From the NCBI GenBank assembly GCA_945905735.1, contig CAMDQC010000040.1, positions 1-36,065 on the forward strand: a stretch of 36,065 nucleotides of DNA, given 5' to 3'. Each line of letters starts with the position of its first letter. Position 1 is the stretch's first letter. Source of the stretch: Prosthecobacter debontii. GTDB lineage: Bacteria > Verrucomicrobiota > Verrucomicrobiia > Chthoniobacterales > Chthoniobacteraceae. Under the pieces are notes generated by a model. It saw only the letters and a list, made by a program, of their open reading frames with translations. It was not told the origin of the DNA and did not search any database. A program made the translations under genes and the position numbers. Positions 1-8,473 of the stretch are shown here, piece by piece.

Positions 1-63
1 GATACTATCGACTGAGCCGGTTCGTATCTTAGGACAATTTTCATCGCCCTTTCGTCAGTGAAA

Positions 64-372
64 TTAACCGCGAATGCGCTTCTGTAGATCGAGCTCGATG
101 ACGCCGAAACGCTGCTCGTAAGCTGCGAGGGTCGCATTGAGGTTCAGGCAAAGACGCTTGGCTGCGTCTGGTGTCATGATGACGCGGTTGTCGAGCTTCA
201 CTGGGTCGGTGGGAGCCGGGTTGTAAGGATCGCTGTTCACTCCGAAAGTGAGATACACTTCGTTGATGTTCGCGGCGATTCCGACTACGTTTGCGTAGCT
301 GGTGGAGAGGCCGGTGGTGTCAACTTTGATTTGGGGTGCTTCTGCCGCTGGGGCTTGGGTTTCTTCGCTCAT
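64..372 (-). CDS. DUF3467 family protein
   Basis: A 102-residue soluble protein. After a short acidic, Ala/Pro-rich N-terminus (about residues 1-15) it shows the DUF3467 pattern: a 'YANVVGIAANINEVYLTFG' strand pair, then an 'NRVIMTPDAAKRL' segment and an amphipathic helix ending 'AAYEQRFG'. The family is widespread, short and of unknown biochemical role, so no function is assigned. The ATG at 370-372 gives the normal family length. There is no convincing Shine-Dalgarno; the start is instead preceded by a CAAA-type simple repeat. The gene is divergent from ruvB, with about 160 bp between the starts. The family call is from pattern recognition of the conserved blocks. Confidence 0.8.
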   Translation of the reverse strand: MSEETQAPAAEAPQIKVDTTGLSTSYANVVGIAANINEVYLTFGVNSDPYNPAPTDPVKLDNRVIMTPDAAKRLCLNLNATLAAYEQRFGVIELDLQKRIRG

Positions 373-373
373 T

Positions 374-397
374 TATTTGTTTTGTTTGTTTGTTTGT
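374..397 (-). repeat. CAAA tetranucleotide simple repeat just upstream of the DUF3467 start
   Basis: Read on the minus strand, the 5' leader immediately before the DUF3467 ATG is an imperfect run of CAAA units, four to five copies, ending in an A-rich stretch. It occupies the place where a Shine-Dalgarno would normally lie. It could act as an unstructured, A-rich translation enhancer, or be a slippage-prone tract. Only the repeat itself is directly seen; both roles are inference. Confidence 0.5.
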
Positions 398-531
398 GAG
401 TTGAGGGGCCGTTCGATAACTGACTGCTCCTTGCGCTGCAATCGGTTTTTCACGGAATTGCAGAACATTTGAAGGTTTTCATGTTTCTTCTCGCCCGCGA
501 GCCGCTTTTTCCGCAAAGCACCGAGCGATAA

Positions 532-1554
532 ATGCCCGAGAATTTCGCCAAAACCATCACCGACGCACCCGATACGCCTTTCGATATTTCGTTGCGCCCG
601 CCTGCTTTTACTGAGTTTGCGGGGCAGGAAAAGGTGCGAGAGCAACTGCTCGTCATGGTCGAGGCTGCGAAACAGCGTGGCGATGTGCTGGAGCATGTCC
701 TTCTTTCCGGCCCGCCGGGCCTAGGAAAAACAACGCTGGCACACATTCTCGCGCAGGCGATGGGCGTGGGAATCCGTTGCACTTCCGGCCCGACCATCGA
801 GAAAGCGGGCGACCTCGCGGGCTTACTCACGACACTCGAGCGAGGTGATGTGCTCTTTATCGACGAAATCCACGCCCTTTCCCGCGTCATCGAAGAATAC
901 CTCTACCCGGCGATGGAGGACTACAAGCTCGACATCATCATCGACCAAGGGCCGAACGCGCGCTCCGTCCGGCTAAATCTGCCGAAGTTCACGCTCGTAG
1001 CCGCGACCACCCGCGCAGGAATGATCACGGCTCCGCTCCGCTCACGATTTGGTATGACGACGCGACTCGATTATTATACCGCTGAGGAGTTGCAAAAAAT
1101 CGTCCTTCGCAGCGCCAGCCTGCTTTCCATCGTCGTGGACGAACTCGGCGCGCTGGAGATTGCCGCCCGCTCCCGAGGCACTCCGCGCGTAGCGAATAAT
1201 CTCCTCCGCTGGGTGCGCGATTTCGCGCAAGTCCGTGCGGGTGGAAAAGTGAATCGCGATGTTGCCGACGCCGCACTCACCATGCGCGACATTGACCGCG
1301 AGGGACTCGATGAAATGGACAAGCGACTCATCGAAGCTCTCGTGTTGAAATTCGACGGCGGCCCTGTGGGAATCAGCTCGCTCGCGGTGGCAGTGGGCGA
1401 AGATGACGGCACGCTGGAGGACGTGAACGAGCCGTATCTCATCATGCAGGGCTACATCAAACGCACGCCGCAAGGCCGCGTCGCCACGCCACGCGCGTAC
1501 GCGAAACTCGGGCTCACAGGTGTGAAGAAAACGGGCGATCTTTTCGGTTCATGA
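532..1554 (+). CDS. ruvB: Holliday junction branch migration DNA helicase RuvB
   Basis: A 340-residue AAA+ motor that, with RuvA, drives branch migration of Holliday junctions in recombinational repair. The sequence shows Walker [10 protein letters not shown] (about 60-68), Walker B VLFIDEIH (about 107-114), the sensor-1 block ATTRAG (about 159-164), the arginine-finger region LRSRFG (about 169-174) and the C-terminal winged-helix block around '[16 protein letters not shown]'. The length is normal for the family. The ATG at 532 yields the usual short N-terminal extension before the conserved 'LRP..F.EFAGQE' block. The stop overlaps the start of the downstream transporter (ATGA), so the two are probably translationally coupled. 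ruvA and ruvC are not in the window. Confidence 0.97.
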   Translation: MPENFAKTITDAPDTPFDISLRPPAFTEFAGQEKVREQLLVMVEAAKQRGDVLEHVLLSGPPGLGKTTLAHILAQAMGVGIRCTSGPTIEKAGDLAGLLTTLERGDVLFIDEIHALSRVIEEYLYPAMEDYKLDIIIDQGPNARSVRLNLPKFTLVAATTRAGMITAPLRSRFGMTTRLDYYTAEELQKIVLRSASLLSIVVDELGALEIAARSRGTPRVANNLLRWVRDFAQVRAGGKVNRDVADAALTMRDIDREGLDEMDKRLIEALVLKFDGGPVGISSLAVAVGEDDGTLEDVNEPYLIMQGYIKRTPQGRVATPRAYAKLGLTGVKKTGDLFGS

Positions 1555-2438
1555 TCCCGGCACTCTTGACCACGCTGCTGTGGAGTTGCTCGTCCGTTTG
1601 CGCTGCTCGCTCGGCAAAACTCGTCGGCGGCATTACCGCAAATCTTTTGCGCATGTTGATCGCAGCGGTCTTGCTCGGGGTGTGGGCGCACACGTTTGGT
1701 CACGGCCTCAACAGCGCCGCTCATTGGTGGTTTTTTGCCAGCGGGCTTGTCGGCTTTGGATTCGGTGATGTGGCCATGTTTGCATCGCTCCAACGCATCG
1801 GCCCACGGCTCACCATGCTTCTCACACACTGCATCGCAGCGCCTCTGGCCACGGTGACAGAGTGGCTGTGGCTCGACTCCAAGCTCGGCCTCCCGCAAAT
1901 CCTCTGCGCGGTGTTGATTCTTATTGGCGTGGCCCTTGCGCTCGCGCCGGATCGCGGGAGTGAAATTCCTCGCCGCACGTTTTGGATCGGCGTCCTTTTC
2001 GGCATCTTCTCCGCGATGGGACAAGGCTTCGGCTCGGTGCTCAGCAGAAAAGCAAACTTCGTCGCGGAAGCGGCAGGGCAAAGCGTGGACGGCGGCACAG
2101 CAGCCTACGAGCGTATCCTCGCGGGGATCATCATCTCCTTCCTGTTCTTCCTTTTTCTCCGCAAGCGCGAGGAGAAGCCCGCGCCCGGTATCTGGCCGCT
2201 CGCGTGGGGTTGGATCATCGCCAACGCGCTCGCTGGCCCAAGCGTCGGCGTCGCGGTGTATCAATGGGGCGTCGCCACCACGCACACCGGTATTTTGATG
2301 CCAGTCGTCGCGACGGTTCCCGTAGTCACACAGCTCCTCGTCTGGTGGATGGACGGACAGCGCCCGACCGCACGAACTCTGCTCGGCGGGGCCGTCGCCG
2401 TCGCTGGCGTCATCGCGCTGAAATCTGTCACCGCATAA
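1551..2438 (+). CDS. EamA/DMT-superfamily transporter
   Basis: A 295-residue, very hydrophobic protein with about ten predicted membrane helices in two repeats, as expected of drug/metabolite-transporter (EamA) permeases. The repeats are separated by a short polar stretch near residues 125-145 (GSEIPRR). The first helix carries the common 'LLW..SS' start, and the C-terminal half ends with the characteristic '[15 protein letters not shown]' helix. The substrate cannot be told from sequence. The ATG overlaps the ruvB stop by four bases. A loop near residues 170-190 ([16 protein letters not shown]) is longer than usual. Confident on fold, not on substrate. Confidence 0.85.
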   Translation: MIPALLTTLLWSCSSVCAARSAKLVGGITANLLRMLIAAVLLGVWAHTFGHGLNSAAHWWFFASGLVGFGFGDVAMFASLQRIGPRLTMLLTHCIAAPLATVTEWLWLDSKLGLPQILCAVLILIGVALALAPDRGSEIPRRTFWIGVLFGIFSAMGQGFGSVLSRKANFVAEAAGQSVDGGTAAYERILAGIIISFLFFLFLRKREEKPAPGIWPLAWGWIIANALAGPSVGVAVYQWGVATTHTGILMPVVATVPVVTQLLVWWMDGQRPTARTLLGGAVAVAGVIALKSVTA

Positions 2439-2477
2439 ATCTTCCGCCTTTTCTAATAGTCCCGCCCGGCCACACGT

Positions 2478-3053
2478 ATGCCCGGTAGAACTATGACGCC
2501 ACTACCTGCGCTCGAACTTGTCTCCCTGATGAACCGCTACGAGCGCCCGCTCGTGCGGTATGCGCAAAGTATCGTCGGGGAATTGGATGGCGCACGCGAT
2601 GTGGTGCAGGAGACGTTTATTAAATACGCGCGCGGGTCTGCGGATGGTGCGCCTGCGCTCGTGGTGGGGGATGCTTCGCGGCATGTGGAGTCGTGGCTTT
2701 TCACCGTCACGCGCAACGGGGCGCTGGACCATTTGCGCAAGCACAGCCGCATCATCCCGATGCCACTACCGGATGATCGCCGGAGTGAGTGTGCTTCGCC
2801 GGATGAGGAGATGGCGAATCGCGAGAGCGCGGAGTGGCTGCTGCGCTTGCTGGATGCGCTGACGCCGAATCAGCGCGAGGTGATCCGGCTGAAATTCCAG
2901 AACGATCTTTCTTACAAGGAAATCGCCGAGGTCACGGGACTCTCGGCGACGAACGTGGGCTTCCTGCTGCACGTCGCTTTGAAAAAACTCCGCGAGCTTC
3001 TGCACGAGGCTCCGCTCGATTCCGTCCCATTCCGTATCCGCACAGCACTATGA
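2478..3053 (+). CDS. ECF-family RNA polymerase sigma factor
   Basis: A 191-residue sigma-70 family factor. Sigma region 2 lies at about residues 15-90: 'RYAQSIVGELDGARDVVQETFIKYA', then 'ESWLFTVTRNGALDHLRKH'. Region 4 lies at about 120-175, with a helix-turn-helix 'LSYKEIAEVTGLSATNVGFLLHVALKKL'. There is no region 3, which makes it an ECF-type factor. A second in-frame ATG at 2493 would remove five residues, and both starts are plausible. Its stop overlaps the ATG of the next gene (ATGA), whose N-terminus looks like an anti-sigma domain and membrane anchor. This is the classical arrangement for a sigma factor held at the membrane by its co-transcribed partner. The target regulon is unknown. 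Confidence 0.92.
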   Translation: MPGRTMTPLPALELVSLMNRYERPLVRYAQSIVGELDGARDVVQETFIKYARGSADGAPALVVGDASRHVESWLFTVTRNGALDHLRKHSRIIPMPLPDDRRSECASPDEEMANRESAEWLLRLLDALTPNQREVIRLKFQNDLSYKEIAEVTGLSATNVGFLLHVALKKLRELLHEAPLDSVPFRIRTAL

Positions 3054-5347
3054 AAACAGACGATCCAAAACTGACCGCTTACGCTCTCGATGAACTCGAC
3101 CCCGCCGAGCGCGCTGAAGTCGAACAGCTCCTCCGCGAGCACCCGCAGGCCGCCGCAGAACTTGCCGAGGTGCGCTCGGTGGCGACGCTGCTGGAATCCA
3201 CGCTGCGCAACGAAGAAGCGCCGCCGCTTTCTGCCGAGCATCGCGATGCGGTGCTGCGTGCCGTGCCGCAGGCGAAAGTGATCGCCGGGCCGTCGTGGTG
3301 GCGGAGCTGGCAGGGTGCCTCGGTGGCTGCGGCGTGTGCGGTGTTTGGGTTTGGGGCGTGGGCGATTTTCCAGACGATGACGGAGCCGCGACCGCGCATC
3401 ACGGCAACTCGACCCAACAAGCCCGATGAAGGCCCGACGATCTCCGTGCCGAGCCCAGAGCCAGAGGTGAAGAGCGGGGCACTGCTGGCTGTAAATGAAA
3501 CGCCAGTGCCGGTTGCCGCGCCCATCGTGGCGACTGTGCCGATGCCGGTCGTCGCGGCAGCACCACAAGCCGTGGATGGAAAGGTGACCGTCAATACCGG
3601 TGAATTGCTGGCCAAAGCGGAGCCTGTTGCACCGCCAGCAGCATCGCCCGTTACCGTGACGAAGGAATGGGAACGGCCTTTTCGGAAATTTGAACCTCAG
3701 TCCGTGGACATCACGTCCACCACGTCCGCCACACCCGCGAAGGGAATGCTGGCGGGCGGCTTGCCGGGAACTATGAGAGGCCGCGTGGGCGCAGGAACCG
3801 CGCGGCCCAAAGTCGCATACGCATCCAAGCCTTCACCCAGCACTCGGATGCGCTCCGATGATGCAAAGCCCGTATTCGGCGTGAACAGCCTCTCGGCTGT
3901 CGGGGATGCCGAAGCCGCTGGCAACACCGAGGCTTACGACGCCATCGAAGACAACGCCTTCAAGCGCGTCGCCGATGAGCCGCTCTCCACGTTCTCCGTG
4001 GATGTGGATACGGCCAGCTACGCCAACGTCCGCCGGATGCTGCGCGACCAACAGCGCCCGCCACAGGGAGCCGTGCGCATCGAGGAACTCGTGAACTACT
4101 TTACCTACGACTACGAGCAGCCGAGCGGCGACGCGCCGTTCAGCGTGAATCTCGAAGTCGCCACTTGCCCGTGGGAGCCCACGCACCGACTCCTCCGCGT
4201 AGGGCTGAAGGGCAAGGACATGGCGCGCAAAGATCGCCCGGCGGCAAACCTCGTCTTCCTCGTAGATGTCTCCGGCTCCATGAACTCCCGCGACAAACTC
4301 CCGCTGGTAAAAGAAAGCCTGCAAATGCTCGTGGACCAGATGCGCGACCAGGACCGCATCGCCCTCGTCGTCTATGCGGGCAGCAGCGGGCTCGTGCAGG
4401 ATTCCACCAGCGATAAAGCCGACATCCGCCGCGCCATTGCGAACCTCGAAGCAGGCGGCTCCACGAACGGCGGCTCCGGCATCCAGCTCGCCTACCGCAC
4501 CGCACGCGAGCACCTTGTGAAGGACGGCACGAACCGCGTCATCCTCTGCACCGATGGGGATTTTAACGTCGGCACGACCAGCCAGAGCGAGCTGGTGAAA
4601 CTCATCGAGCGCGAGCGCAAAAGCGGCGTATTTTTGAGCATCCTCGGCTTCGGCACGGGCAACCTCAAGGATTCCACGATGGAGAAACTCGCCGATAAAG
4701 GGAACGGCAACTACGCCTACGTTGACGGCATCGCGGAGGCGAAAAAAGTGCTCGTGGATCAAATGGTCGGCACCCTCGTCACCATCGCCAAAGACGTGAA
4801 GCTCCAGCTCGAATTCAACCCCGCACAAGTCGGCACCTACCGCCTCATCGGCTACGAAAACCGCGTGCTGGCAGCGGCGGACTTCAACGACGACCGCAAA
4901 GACGCAGGCGAGATCGGCGCAGGCCACACCGTCACCGCGCTCTACGAACTCGTCCCGCCCGGCGCAGACAAGGCCACCGTGGACGCGCTCAAATATCAGC
5001 CCACAGAAAAGGCGAAGTCCGCCGTGCCCGCTGATTTGAAAAAGGAACTCCTCACCGTGAAGCTCCGCTACAAAGAACCGACCGGCGACACGAGCAAGCT
5101 GCTCGAATTCCCCCTCGCCGATAACGGCAACAAGTGGGAGCAAAGCAGCCCCGACTTCCGCTGGGCCGCGAGCGTCGCCTCGTTCGGGATGATCCTCCGC
5201 GACTCGCCGCACCGCGCCGGAGCCTCGTGGGACCTCGTCAGCGAGCTGGCCGCCGAGGCCAAAGGGGAAGACCGCAAAGGCTACCGCGCAGAGTTCCTGC
5301 AGCTCATCGAGAAGGCGAAAGTCGTCGCGCCGATGAAGCGCCACTAG
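3050..5347 (+). CDS. Membrane-anchored anti-sigma-like / von Willebrand factor A / DUF3520 protein (YfbK type)
   Basis: A 765-residue protein. I chose the ATG at 3050, which overlaps the sigma-factor stop; an open frame reaching back to 2834 lies inside the sigma gene and is not used. Residues 1-75 resemble the cytoplasmic part of anti-sigma factors ('KLTAYALDELDPAERAEVEQ', then an acidic helix). A single membrane helix lies at about 87-110, followed by a Pro/Ala-rich linker at about 115-230. The linker contains LPGTMRGRVGAG (238-249), also found in the toroid protein at 6926-8386. Next come the vWA N-terminal module ('PLSTFSVDVDTASYANVRRML', about 311-390) and a vWA domain with intact MIDAS (DxSxS at D406/S408/S410, T472, D502). 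The C-terminus (about 570-765) is DUF3520-like. It is probably a periplasmic protein-interaction module coupled to sigma-factor control. The fusion is the notable feature. Confidence 0.9.
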   Translation: MKTDDPKLTAYALDELDPAERAEVEQLLREHPQAAAELAEVRSVATLLESTLRNEEAPPLSAEHRDAVLRAVPQAKVIAGPSWWRSWQGASVAAACAVFGFGAWAIFQTMTEPRPRITATRPNKPDEGPTISVPSPEPEVKSGALLAVNETPVPVAAPIVATVPMPVVAAAPQAVDGKVTVNTGELLAKAEPVAPPAASPVTVTKEWERPFRKFEPQSVDITSTTSATPAKGMLAGGLPGTMRGRVGAGTARPKVAYASKPSPSTRMRSDDAKPVFGVNSLSAVGDAEAAGNTEAYDAIEDNAFKRVADEPLSTFSVDVDTASYANVRRMLRDQQRPPQGAVRIEELVNYFTYDYEQPSGDAPFSVNLEVATCPWEPTHRLLRVGLKGKDMARKDRPAANLVFLVDVSGSMNSRDKLPLVKESLQMLVDQMRDQDRIALVVYAGSSGLVQDSTSDKADIRRAIANLEAGGSTNGGSGIQLAYRTAREHLVKDGTNRVILCTDGDFNVGTTSQSELVKLIERERKSGVFLSILGFGTGNLKDSTMEKLADKGNGNYAYVDGIAEAKKVLVDQMVGTLVTIAKDVKLQLEFNPAQVGTYRLIGYENRVLAAADFNDDRKDAGEIGAGHTVTALYELVPPGADKATVDALKYQPTEKAKSAVPADLKKELLTVKLRYKEPTGDTSKLLEFPLADNGNKWEQSSPDFRWAASVASFGMILRDSPHRAGASWDLVSELAAEAKGEDRKGYRAEFLQLIEKAKVVAPMKRH

Positions 5348-6096
5348 CGGGCGGACGAAGGCGCGAGCCCCGCAAGCGAGCAGACATCCGAGTGGAGAGC
5401 ACGGGAAAGTTCCTTACGGTCGCTGCCAGTCCTCGGGCTGCCAAAGTGAATTTCCACGTGCAGTCCGATTTTCGTCAGCAATTTCGGCATGTGCGTGGCG
5501 AGCGTCATGTCGCGCCAGTAGGCGACATCGTCGGGCACGCTACCGCCGGGCAGCGAATAGCGCAGGCCACACGGCACGACGGGGTGCCCAAGGTGGACCA
5601 CAGGCTCAAAAAGCGAAGAGCGAAATGGCAGCACAACATCACCTCCAGTGCTCGTCCCTTCAGGGAAAAGAGAAATCGGAATTTGTTCGTCGAGGTGGCG
5701 CTGCATCAACTCCGCCACATCGGCGACAGCACTACGGCGTTCGCGATCCACGAAGATGGTGCCCCCCATTTTCGCATATGCGCCAAAGACGGGCCAATTG
5801 CGGACTTCCCTTTTGGAAACAAATGAACACCCGACGAGCGTGCTGAGTGCGAGGATGTCGAGGTAGCTGACGTGATTGGACACGATGAGCCCGCCCGTAG
5901 GCACAGGACCGACCACGCTGATGCCGAGGCCCATCCACTTCGCGTGTCGCCGCGCGGAGCGCTGGAGCCAGTCCACGCGCGAGCGCAGAGTCGCAGATGC
6001 ACCGCTCATCCAAAAGTCACCGAAACACGCCGCCGCAAGTGCTGGAAAAATACCGAACCGGGCAGTAGCCCGCGCGGTCCCGAGAATCCCCGCCAT
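5344..6096 (-). CDS. plsC: 1-acyl-glycerol-3-phosphate acyltransferase family protein (PlsC/OlsA-like)
   Basis: A 250-residue lysophospholipid acyltransferase. The catalytic NH-x4-D motif is NHVSYLD (H75, D80), the acceptor-binding FPEGT block is at 144-148, and a hydrophobic N-terminus and a 'GGTIFVDRERR' block lie between them. In the PlsC family these enzymes O-acylate lyso-lipids at the inner membrane. The start is two bases after the stop of the OlsB-like gene, so the pair is co-transcribed. This makes the OlsA role (O-acylation of lyso-ornithine lipid) more likely than general phosphatidic-acid synthesis, but that is an inference from context. The stop codon overlaps the convergent vWA gene by four bases (CTAG). 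Confidence 0.88.
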   Translation of the reverse strand: MAGILGTARATARFGIFPALAAACFGDFWMSGASATLRSRVDWLQRSARRHAKWMGLGISVVGPVPTGGLIVSNHVSYLDILALSTLVGCSFVSKREVRNWPVFGAYAKMGGTIFVDRERRSAVADVAELMQRHLDEQIPISLFPEGTSTGGDVVLPFRSSLFEPVVHLGHPVVPCGLRYSLPGGSVPDDVAYWRDMTLATHMPKLLTKIGLHVEIHFGSPRTGSDRKELSRALHSDVCSLAGLAPSSAR

Positions 6097-6098
6097 GC

Positions 6099-6842
6099 CT
6101 ATCCGATGAAGCGCCCCTGCATCACCGCAGGCATGTCGCGAAGGTCAATAAGAGTGAGGAAATCGAGGGAGCCAAACTCCCGATCTATCGCCGCCGGGCC
6201 GCAGATACGGGTGCCCACACTGAGATAGGAGCGCAGGAGACGCGGCGGCTCTGGGCAAGGCTCCAGCGGTGCGACATCCGGCAGCCGAAACTGCGGCAGC
6301 GGGACTGTGCGGAAGTGCTCCGGCACCAAGTAGTCCGCGAGTTTCAAATACATCGCATGACCCAGCGCGGCGTCCTGCGACGTGAGGGAGCTGCATCCGA
6401 TGAGGTAGCGCGCATTTCTCGCGACGGAGTATTCCGCGATGCCGCGCCATAGCATATTGAGGACGTTCGATTTTCGGTGCGAGAGGTGGACGCAAGCCCG
6501 CCCAAGCTCGACGATTTCACCACGCACGGCTTCATAGGGCGAGAAGTCGAACTCTTGCTCGCTGTAATAACCGAGGTTTGCGGCTGCTGTCGCTCCAGTT
6601 TGCAGGCGATAGGTGCCGACGACGGTGTTCGTCGGAGTATGCTCTACGAGCAGGTGGTCACACACTTCGTCGAAGCGATCCACATCCATGTAGGTTCGCC
6701 AGCTCTCTTTGAGGCCTTCGTTGAGTTCCAAATTGAAGACCTCAAATCGAAGCCGTTGCGCGGCGCGGATATCGTCTTCATTTGCCGCCATTCGAGCCCT
6801 GTAGGTGGGCGCTGGCGCGGGATTCACTGCTGTCGATGTCAT
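6099..6842 (-). CDS. olsB: OlsB-like N-acyltransferase (ornithine lipid synthesis)
   Basis: A 247-residue GNAT-fold protein of the OlsB/hemolysin-like acyltransferase family. Family-typical blocks are 'AAQRLRFEVFN' (about 28-38), 'DHLLVEHTPTNTVVGTYRL' (about 62-80), 'EIVELGRACVHLSHRK' (about 109-124) and 'YLIGCSSL' (about 146-153). In the known family the enzyme transfers a 3-hydroxyacyl chain from acyl-ACP to the alpha-amino group of ornithine. It lies directly upstream of a PlsC-like gene on the same strand with a 2-bp gap, the expected order for an olsB-olsA pair making phosphate-free ornithine lipids. The acceptor amino acid (ornithine, glutamine, glycine or other) cannot be fixed from sequence. 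Confidence 0.75.
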   Translation of the reverse strand: MTSTAVNPAPAPTYRARMAANEDDIRAAQRLRFEVFNLELNEGLKESWRTYMDVDRFDEVCDHLLVEHTPTNTVVGTYRLQTGATAAANLGYYSEQEFDFSPYEAVRGEIVELGRACVHLSHRKSNVLNMLWRGIAEYSVARNARYLIGCSSLTSQDAALGHAMYLKLADYLVPEHFRTVPLPQFRLPDVAPLEPCPEPPRLLRSYLSVGTRICGPAAIDREFGSLDFLTLIDLRDMPAVMQGRFIG

Positions 6843-6925
6843 TGGTAGTGGGTGTTCCTCACCCTATCAATTTCCGCCGAAGTGGGAAGTGAAGATTCAG
6901 CCACGGAATTGCGTCCGACTGACGA

Positions 6926-8386
6926 CTACTCGCGATTCGTTGGCATGTAGCGGTAGAAGACCTCTAGCATGAGGATGCAGAGCGTCGTGCGATACACTTG
7001 GGCTGTTTTTCCTGCGTCGTTTTCTTTGTGCCCTTTGCCGCCAGTCACTGGCCAGCTTCCATCGGGGCTCTGGTTTTGGACGATTTCATCTTGGAACCAG
7101 CGATTCCACTTTTGCCACGCAGCACCGCCAAACATGAGGCACGCCTGCGTGTGATAATACCAAGCGTAAAGGTCGGCTTTGTCGCCTTTGTATTTTACGC
7201 CGCCTTCTTTTTCAGCGGTGTCGATGAGCCAGTCCATCCCTTTGCGGAGATCGCCGCGATCTCCCTTCCAAAAGAGGCTGCATAGGATTCCTACGCCGGT
7301 GAGCGAGTATTTATCCTGCGCATTGCGATAGCCGTACCCACCGTTGTTTCCTTTGACACGCTCAAGGTTCTTCATCGCTCGGTCGAGGGCTTCATCAGTT
7401 CCGGGGATTTTGAGGCCGGAGAGATGCGCTGCTTTGAGAGCCTGAATCTGCCAGCCGGATACCGAAGTATCGCTCTGGGTCTTGTCGAAGCCATACATCC
7501 AGCCGCCATCAGGACCTTGGCCTTGGATAATGTGTCCCATCGCTTGCTTGAAGAGCTCCATCACGCGCTCGTCTTTCGTCATCGTGTAATACTCGCCGAG
7601 TGCGTAGGCGCAGATGCCGTGTTCATAGACGCCGGGTTGCGTGAAGTTGTCGTCCATGCTCAGACGCCCTTGGTATTTGGTGCCTGTGTCCAAAATCCAC
7701 TGCACCGCCTTGGCAACGGTGACGCCGTATTGTGCCGACTCTGCCGTCTCGCCGTGCCCAAGGAAGCACAGGAGCGCGAAGCCCGTCATGCCGCCGGTAT
7801 TTTGGTCTCCCCACGAGCCGTTCGCGTTTTGGTTCAGCCGGAGCCATTCGAGACCACGGAGCACTGCCGCCTCACTGCCGGTCTTCATTTTATTCTGAGC
7901 CATCGCTGCTGCTTTTCCAGAGCCGACGCGACCGCGCATGGTGCCGGGGAGCGAGCCGAGTCCACCGGAGAGTCCCCTCGCGACTTGTCCGGTCGCCTTG
8001 GCGAGATTGGCGGTGTCGGGAGATTGGATGTTCACTTTCACCGCAGCGGGGGCGACTTTGAAGCTGTTGGTGTTGGAGGTGGTGGAAAGAATATCAACGG
8101 TCGGGGAATTGAGCGTAGGCGTGGGCGGTGTGAAGGACTCCGTAGGCACGCTGTCCTGTGGCTGCTCGTTGGCAGGCGGGAGGTCGTTCGCAGGAGCGAT
8201 CAGCCCATCGCCGCCTTCAGCGACGAAGTCCGGCGGCTCCATAGCCATCCTAAAGAGGACGATACTCCCGCCGAACACGACGATGAGGACGTGAATGGTG
8301 AAGGACATGAAGAAGAAGCGCGATTCCGCGAGCTTCTTCTGAAATTTCTGAGCGGCTGTTTCTTGAGGTTCGATGATGGCATCCAT
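6926..8386 (-). CDS. Membrane-anchored prenyltransferase/squalene-oxidase-repeat (alpha-toroid) protein
   Basis: A 486-residue protein. A short cytoplasmic N-terminus is followed by one membrane helix (about 27-46), a Pro/Thr/Asn-rich linker (about 50-135), the peptide LPGTMRGRVGSG (146-157), and an alpha/alpha-toroid domain (about 172-480). The toroid holds repeated squalene-cyclase/prenyltransferase signatures: 'LRGLEWLRLNQNANGSWG', 'GHIIQGQGPDGGWMYGF', 'ERVKGNNGGYGY' and 'IVQNQSPDGSWPV'. I do not see the DxDD catalytic motif of hopene cyclases, so an enzymatic cyclase role is not supported. The helix and linker suggest the toroid faces the periplasm, perhaps as a binding module. The ATG at 8384-8386 has no clear Shine-Dalgarno. 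It lies 87 bp downstream of sdhC on the same strand. Function unknown. Confidence 0.85.
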   Translation of the reverse strand: MDAIIEPQETAAQKFQKKLAESRFFFMSFTIHVLIVVFGGSIVLFRMAMEPPDFVAEGGDGLIAPANDLPPANEQPQDSVPTESFTPPTPTLNSPTVDILSTTSNTNSFKVAPAAVKVNIQSPDTANLAKATGQVARGLSGGLGSLPGTMRGRVGSGKAAAMAQNKMKTGSEAAVLRGLEWLRLNQNANGSWGDQNTGGMTGFALLCFLGHGETAESAQYGVTVAKAVQWILDTGTKYQGRLSMDDNFTQPGVYEHGICAYALGEYYTMTKDERVMELFKQAMGHIIQGQGPDGGWMYGFDKTQSDTSVSGWQIQALKAAHLSGLKIPGTDEALDRAMKNLERVKGNNGGYGYRNAQDKYSLTGVGILCSLFWKGDRGDLRKGMDWLIDTAEKEGGVKYKGDKADLYAWYYHTQACLMFGGAAWQKWNRWFQDEIVQNQSPDGSWPVTGGKGHKENDAGKTAQVYRTTLCILMLEVFYRYMPTNRE

Positions 8387-8473
8387 GATGTTGTGAGTAG
8401 AGATGGTTAAAAGAGCGGTGTCAAACTGCGGAACGCATAGAAACGAAAATATATTAGAGCAATAATAGAAAAA

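Noticed and set aside
2834..3049. Upstream in-frame extension of the vWA gene
   Set aside because: It lies wholly inside the sigma-factor gene in another frame; the ATG at 3050 makes the standard ATGA overlap and a sensible N-terminus.
3833..5344. 503-codon minus-strand open frame opposite the vWA gene
   Set aside because: Antisense to the MIDAS-containing domain and low in recognisable features.
5134..5826. 230-codon plus-strand frame spanning the end of the vWA gene and the acyltransferase
   Set aside because: It overlaps two supported genes and has Arg/Pro-rich composition with no motif.
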